Positions 59,565-64,000 of a stretch of DNA of 64,000 bases are shown one piece after another (within the stretch, counting starts at the first letter, position 1; each line of letters begins with the position of its first letter). The stretch is from Anaeramoeba flamelloides (lineage: Eukaryota; Metamonada; Anaeramoebidae): contig JANTQA010000015.1 in the NCBI GenBank assembly GCA_027625915.1, forward strand, positions 11,747,001 through 11,811,000, written 5' to 3'. The notes under the pieces are model-generated. The model had not been told where the DNA came from. It worked only from the letters and a program-made list of their open reading frames with translations, and searched no databases. Both the position numbers and the translations under genes were made by a program.

Positions 59565-60032
59565 TTAATTGCATTAACAAAATTAAATAGTAATATGCAA
59601 TCTTGAAAACATATACCCTATCCAAACTTAGCCAATACAAACCCAACCTTTATTAACCCTCGATGAAATTAACTGTGTTGATCTAAACAAACAGAATATA
59701 TATCCAACCCAAAATCTTTTTTACCTTTTGGAAGCTTACCCGAATAGAATGGACATCAATTTCGGTCGTAAGATATTTTAACATATCTGTTATATACTAA
59801 ATAGGCAACAAGTTATTTTAAAAGAACCTTATTTAGTATGTATGTGTCCTGAATTAGCCCTACATTGTTTATTGATAACACGAACGATATCACACTGAAT
59901 CCACCTAAATATGGAAATATCTTTCTAATAACTTTAGTCTTTTTAAAATTTTTAATACTGCTATAGAAAATAAATTTGTTTTTACAATTACATTTTTTAT
60001 CATTTTTTTTCTCGTCATTGTATAATAGCTAG

Positions 60033-60035
<3 letters not shown>

Positions 60036-60071
<36 letters not shown>
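60036..60071. repeat. (AT)n microsatellite
   Basis: About 17 AT dinucleotides. Confidence 0.95.
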
Positions 60072-60074
<3 letters not shown>

Positions 60075-60591
60075 TATCTTAGAATACAATTCTTTTCACA
60101 AAAAAATGTCGTGAATAATTCGAATGATGGCAAAAAATGTTAAAAAATCTAAAGTCCAATCTTTATTTTTGAAATCTTTTAACTCTTCTTTCAAAACAGT
60201 TTTTGGCAAAGAAATTTTGAAAACTGAATAATTTCAAAAAGTTACTTAATGCTCAAAAGGATCAAATTCTTTCTTCAAAACTGATTTTTGAAATTCCAAA
60301 ATGAATAATGAAACAAAAATTTCAAAACATTTATTGAATACCTTAGTTTCGAAAAAAAATTACAATTGTTTTACATTTTACAATTTTTCACATGATAGGA
60401 TGGATCCGTATTTTAACACAAACTAATAAAAGTAATTTTTTGATTGTAAATTTTTTATGAGTAATCTCAAAAAATGAAAAATTGTACTTCTGTTTGTTTG
60501 AAAATACACAAAAAAGGTTTTTTTTTCGCTTGATCCAAAAAGGTTGATAAGGCTATTGAAAAAATTAAAGTCTACAAAATATTAAAACACC

Positions 60592-60721
<130 letters not shown>

Positions 60722-60966
60722 TCATTTTCTAGAATCGGGCATTTACTCATTTTGTATTTTATTTTTTTCTTTTTGGCAAGTCAATTGAAAATTATTTTCA
60801 TTTAATTTTTCAAATAACGGTATTTGGTATTGCCTTTAAATTCTCATTCCTTTAAAAAAATATTAAAGACTATTAATGTGTATTTCAATCTCAAAGGAAA
60901 ATAAAATATGAAGAGTACCTTAAAATTGATCATTTTTTTGAAAAAAAAAATGAAATTTTGAATTAT

Positions 60967-61161
60967 AGTCAGTTCCAATTTTAAGGGGCAAACTTTCAAC
61001 CAAATTTAAGGAACAAAAAAAATCTCAAATTAAAGCACAAATTTTGTAATTTTTTTTTATACAAATTATTTTACTAGAATTTGAATTGTGTGCCTTAATT
61101 TGAGAAATTTTTTGTGCCTTAAATTTCATTGAAAGTTTGTGACTAAAAAGTGGAACTGACT
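60967..61161. mobile_element. 195-bp palindromic MITE-like element
   Basis: The arms of about 77 bp pair with few mismatches: AGTCAGTTCCAATTTTAAGG through AAACTTTCAACCAAATTTAA and TCTCAAATTAAAGCACA on the left, reversed on the right. The central spacer is only about 40 bp. No ORF. Flanking duplication is not clear (a TA lies close to each end). Confidence 0.8.
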
Positions 61162-61239
61162 CTATTTGATTCAAATCTGCAAAAAGTGGTATCTTGATAT
61201 CAATTTTTTATTAATAAATTTGGCAAACTCTAAAAACTA

Positions 61240-61520
61240 GAAAACTTTTCGGGTGTATCCCTGTGTGAGAGGTTACTCGTCAGTAAATTTGATGTTACTA
61301 ATAATAAAAAAACAATTTAAAAAACATATAAAAATATTTTGGGTCGATTTTTTATTTTTTGCTTTCTAAAAATTATTTTGGGTTCTTGAATTTCTGTTTC
61401 TTCAATCAAAAATTCTTATTATTTTATTAAATTGGGTTATTTGCGATTAGAAACATCCGGCGGTTGAAAATGACCCTCTCCCGCAAAGGTACAGTGGGTG
61501 TTTTCTATTTTCTTGGAAAT
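61240..61520. mobile_element. MITE-like unit related to 32,666-32,946
   Basis: It shares TTTGCGATTAGAAACATC and the AT-rich core ATTCTTATTATTTTATTAAA with the element in delta-COP intron 2. Its own arms pair imperfectly (GATGTTACTAATAATAAA on the left against GATGTTTCTAATCGCAAA on the reverse right) and its tips are GC-richer. Confidence 0.6.
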
Positions 61521-61929
61521 GGCAAATTTAGTAAAAAAATAAATGATATCAAGGGATTAATTTTTGAATTAAGTTAATATGAAAAAATAAAATTGATAAT
61601 CCCAATTTAGAAAAAATATTATTTTAATTGCAATTAACATCACATCATTTTTAATCGGCTTTATTCGCAATATAATCAACATTCCGATTAAAAATCTTGG
61701 GACTGTTGTAAATTGCTGTTAATAATACTACGATTTTAAAAATCCTCTAACCTAGAAAAAAATGGGTCTTTTTTGGGGCAAAAACTTTAAAATGGTTGTA
61801 ATAGTGATTTTTCATTTAATTCAACTTTGGGATATTTTTTTAAAGGGGTAATAACCAATAGTTTTGAAAATACTACACGTTTCTAAAAAAACTCAAATGT
61901 GGAAAAAAAATAGCTGCTGAAAAATATTG

Positions 61930-62460
61930 GGAAGTTTCCGTCAAGTGCCTAGGTTTTCCAGAATTAAAAAAAAGAAAAATAAAATCAAATAGATTTTACT
62001 TTATTCTTTTAAATTCTGGAAAACCTAACGGCTTTTTTTTTTTTTTTTTTACTTTTTGAAATAAACCAAAAATTTATTAAAATTTTCGGTAAAATTCAAA
62101 AATTAAAAAAAAAAACTATTAAAAGTGTTCGCCAAGTGCCTAGCTTTTCTTGAGGTTTTCTGTTTTATTAATTAAGTGATCTAGGTTTTTTCCAGGTATT
62201 CTGTTTTATTTTTGAAGTGTTCTAGGTTTTTTTTAACTTTTTGAAATAAACCGAAAATTTTAATAAATTTTCGGTTTATTACGAAAAGTAAAAAAAAAAA
62301 CATAACGAAAATCAATAGATTTTCTAAATAAATAGAAAACTCGAGAAAACCTAACGAGGATGTCCTAGGTTTTTTTTACTTTTTGAAATAAACGGAAAAT
62401 TTATTAAAATTTTCGGTTTATTACAAAAAGTAAAAAAAGCCTAAAGGAAAACCAAAGAAA
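61930..62460. mobile_element. Nested-palindrome family, copy 3: four palindromes in a row
   Basis: Palindrome 1 (61,947-62,030): CCTAGGTTTTCCAGAATT against AATTCTGGAAAACCTAACGG. Palindromes 2, 3 and 4 (62,051-62,110, 62,233-62,290, 62,370-62,440) share a TTTTTGAAATAAACCGAAAA / TTTTCGGTTTATTACGAAAA core. Palindrome 3 sits inside a wider pair, TTTTCTTGAGGTTTTCTGTT (62,142) and AATAGAAAACTCGAGAAAAC (62,330). Single AAGTGCCTAGG / GTGTTCTAGG / TGTCCTAGG motifs mark the joints. Confidence 0.75.
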
Positions 62461-63143
62461 AAATATTTCCTCCAATTCAAAAGAACAAATAATTCTTTAA
62501 TAGTCAAAATAATTGGCTAAGAATTTGAAAGATATTCCTCAGATTGAAAATGCTCTTAAAATATAATAAAATGAGCTCTTAACTAAAAGAAATAAAGTTT
62601 TAAATTTTTTTCTATTAAATTGGAAAAAATCTTTTTGGAAAATTGGATTTGTCAACTTAAATTTTAAAGTATCTTTAAAAATATTTTTTGATCAAAGATC
62701 TTTTATTTAGCAATAATGTTTATTTTAAGTAAAGTTAGTAAAAAGTGAAAAATTAGCAAATATTAAATTTTTTTTTTGAAAAAATTTTTTCAGATCATGT
62801 TGTAAGGCATTAAATTAAAAACCAGAAAAAAAAAAAAAAAAAATTAAACAAAAAAGAAAGCTTTATTGTTAAAGAATAAATTTTGGTAAAAAAAAATGAC
62901 AATTCGTAAATATAAATTGTTTTTTTTTTTTTTTCTGTCATGTTTTAAACTTGGAATACAAGTTTGTGTGTTAAAAATGTAGAAAAAAGAAAGAGACATC
63001 TAAAAAAAAAAAAGAAAGTCTAATTGTTTTTTGAAATGTATGTATAAAATTTTAGTTGAAGGAGTGTTTTGTTTGAAATAAGCTTTTAGAAATTTTTCTA
63101 AATGGTTACAATTTTTTCAAAAACAAATTTCAAAAAAAATTTG

Positions 63144-63174
<31 letters not shown>

Positions 63175-63340
63175 GCAAAATTTTTCAACAGATCAAATAA
63201 AATCATTTGTTTTGTATTTTAATGATTTTTTTTTGACTTTAAAGGATCTGTAAACAAAATTCTTCAAGAAGAAAAATCTAAATTTTTTTGTGAAAATAGA
63301 AAAAACATAAAAAAAAAAAGCAAATTGACAACCAATCAAA

Positions 63341-64000
63341 TTAAAATTGAGAGTCAAAAACATTTTGTTCAAAAGAAGAATTTTCATTAAAGTTTAGCCA
63401 TTGGCTATTTTGGTTTTCGTTTTGTTCGTCGTAGATGTATTGTTGTTCTGTTGGGAAATCAAAATCATTCTCGAACGTTTCTGATCGATTAAAATCTTGA
63501 AAGGCGCTTTGGAGGTTAACTTCCAAATCTTCGTAGAAATTGTCTGATGGTAAAGGAGATTCGATTTCGTAGATGTCGTTTGAAGACAAAACACCTTCTC
63601 CTTCTTCTTTTTCAGTTATGACTTTTTGTTTTTGTTCTTGCTCTTGCTCTTGTTCTTGTTCTTGTTCTTGTTCAATTTCTTCTGTTCTTGGTGTTGGTTC
63701 TAATTTTGAAAGTGTTTTGAAAGAAGTACTTTGTAATTCGACAGTATTCTCAGTGCTTGTGTTGTTTTTTAATTCTTCGATAAGTGCCAATAATTCGAGA
63801 TTCTGCTTTTTAACTTTTTCAAGCTCACCAGACAAATTTGTGTTCTCTTCTTTTAAAGTTTTTGTTTCCTTTTCGAGGGTGTCAACATATACTTTTCTTC
63901 TTTCGCGGAATCTTCGTGCGTTAATTCTATTTCTTTCTTTTCGAACCAATTTCTTTTTTTCAAAGCATTTTCCATTCAAAGGCTTGGTGCTTTTTATTTT
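63341..64000 (-). CDS. bZIP transcription factor (5' end beyond the window)
   Basis: The basic region KERNRINARRFRERRKVYVD fits the bZIP N-x7-R rule (Asn of NRINARRFR to the following Arg) and runs straight into a leucine-zipper heptad series (LEKETKTLKEENTNLSGELE, then KVKKQNLELLALIEEL). It should bind DNA as a dimer in the nucleus. After the zipper come a QEQEQEQEQ run and an acidic, aromatic, Asn/Gln-rich tail (DNFYEDLEVNLQSAFQDFNR) of the kind found in activation domains. The frame is open to the right edge, and no ATG exists before it within the window, so the true start lies outside. The stop is at 63,341-63,343. It converges on the corepressor gene; a functional link would be speculation. 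Confidence 0.85.
   Translation of the reverse strand, partial: KIKSTKPLNGKCFEKKKLVRKERNRINARRFRERRKVYVDTLEKETKTLKEENTNLSGELEKVKKQNLELLALIEELKNNTSTENTVELQSTSFKTLSKLEPTPRTEEIEQEQEQEQEQEQEQKQKVITEKEEGEGVLSSNDIYEIESPLPSDNFYEDLEVNLQSAFQDFNRSETFENDFDFPTEQQYIYDEQNENQNSQWLNFNENSSFEQNVFDSQF

Noticed and set aside
63977-63979. bZIP start at 63,979
   Set aside because: That codon is TTG and the frame is open to the edge of the window; the true start lies beyond it.

Overview
The window is nuclear DNA from a very AT-rich protist. The evidence is spliceosomal GT-AG introns, eukaryote-only genes (kinetochore ROD, KIF-binding protein, delta-COP, an NCoR/Snt1-type corepressor, eIF4E, ribosomal protein eL20), the standard stop codons, and proteins full of EKEKE, NENEN, polyE and SGSD runs. 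The B-box/SPRY protein, the KE-repeat style and the AT content recall anaerobic amoeboflagellates such as Anaeramoeba. That placement is inference; no ribosomal RNA is present to settle it.

Layout, left to right: a repeat-rich end (1-2,732); a B-box/coiled-coil/SPRY (TRIM-like) gene on + whose first exon is not found (2,733-3,903); eIF4E on + in three exons (7,775-11,165); a 2,361-residue intronless ROD/KNTC1 on + (14,869-21,954); intronless KIFBP on + (24,873-27,209); delta-COP on - in three exons (36,320-30,158); ribosomal protein eL20 on - in two exons (40,411-39,654); a membrane-anchored Moco-sulfurase-like class V PLP enzyme on - (47,441-45,759); an NCoR/SMRT/Snt1-like SANT corepressor on + in four exons (48,377-57,994); and a bZIP gene on - that runs off the right edge (64,000-63,341). 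The genes form no operon or pathway: they cover translation (eIF4E, eL20), vesicle coats (delta-COP), mitosis and motors (ROD, KIFBP), transcription (corepressor, bZIP) and sulfur transfer.

The most notable feature is the non-coding half. Introns fall into two classes: short (160-472 bp) and giant (2.4, 4.0 and 6.1 kb). The giant introns and the intergenic stretches are filled with several dispersed, mostly inverted-repeat-ended sequence families that carry no coding capacity: a 540-bp family (at least four near-full copies plus fragments), a 550-600-bp family with GTGACTCA-containing ends and a purine hexamer tract, a 433-bp element with about 95-bp terminal repeats and a TTA duplication, a nested-palindrome family with 10-bp terminal repeats, and several one- or two-copy palindromes. 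They look like non-autonomous DNA transposons (MITEs). No transposase gene is visible in the window.
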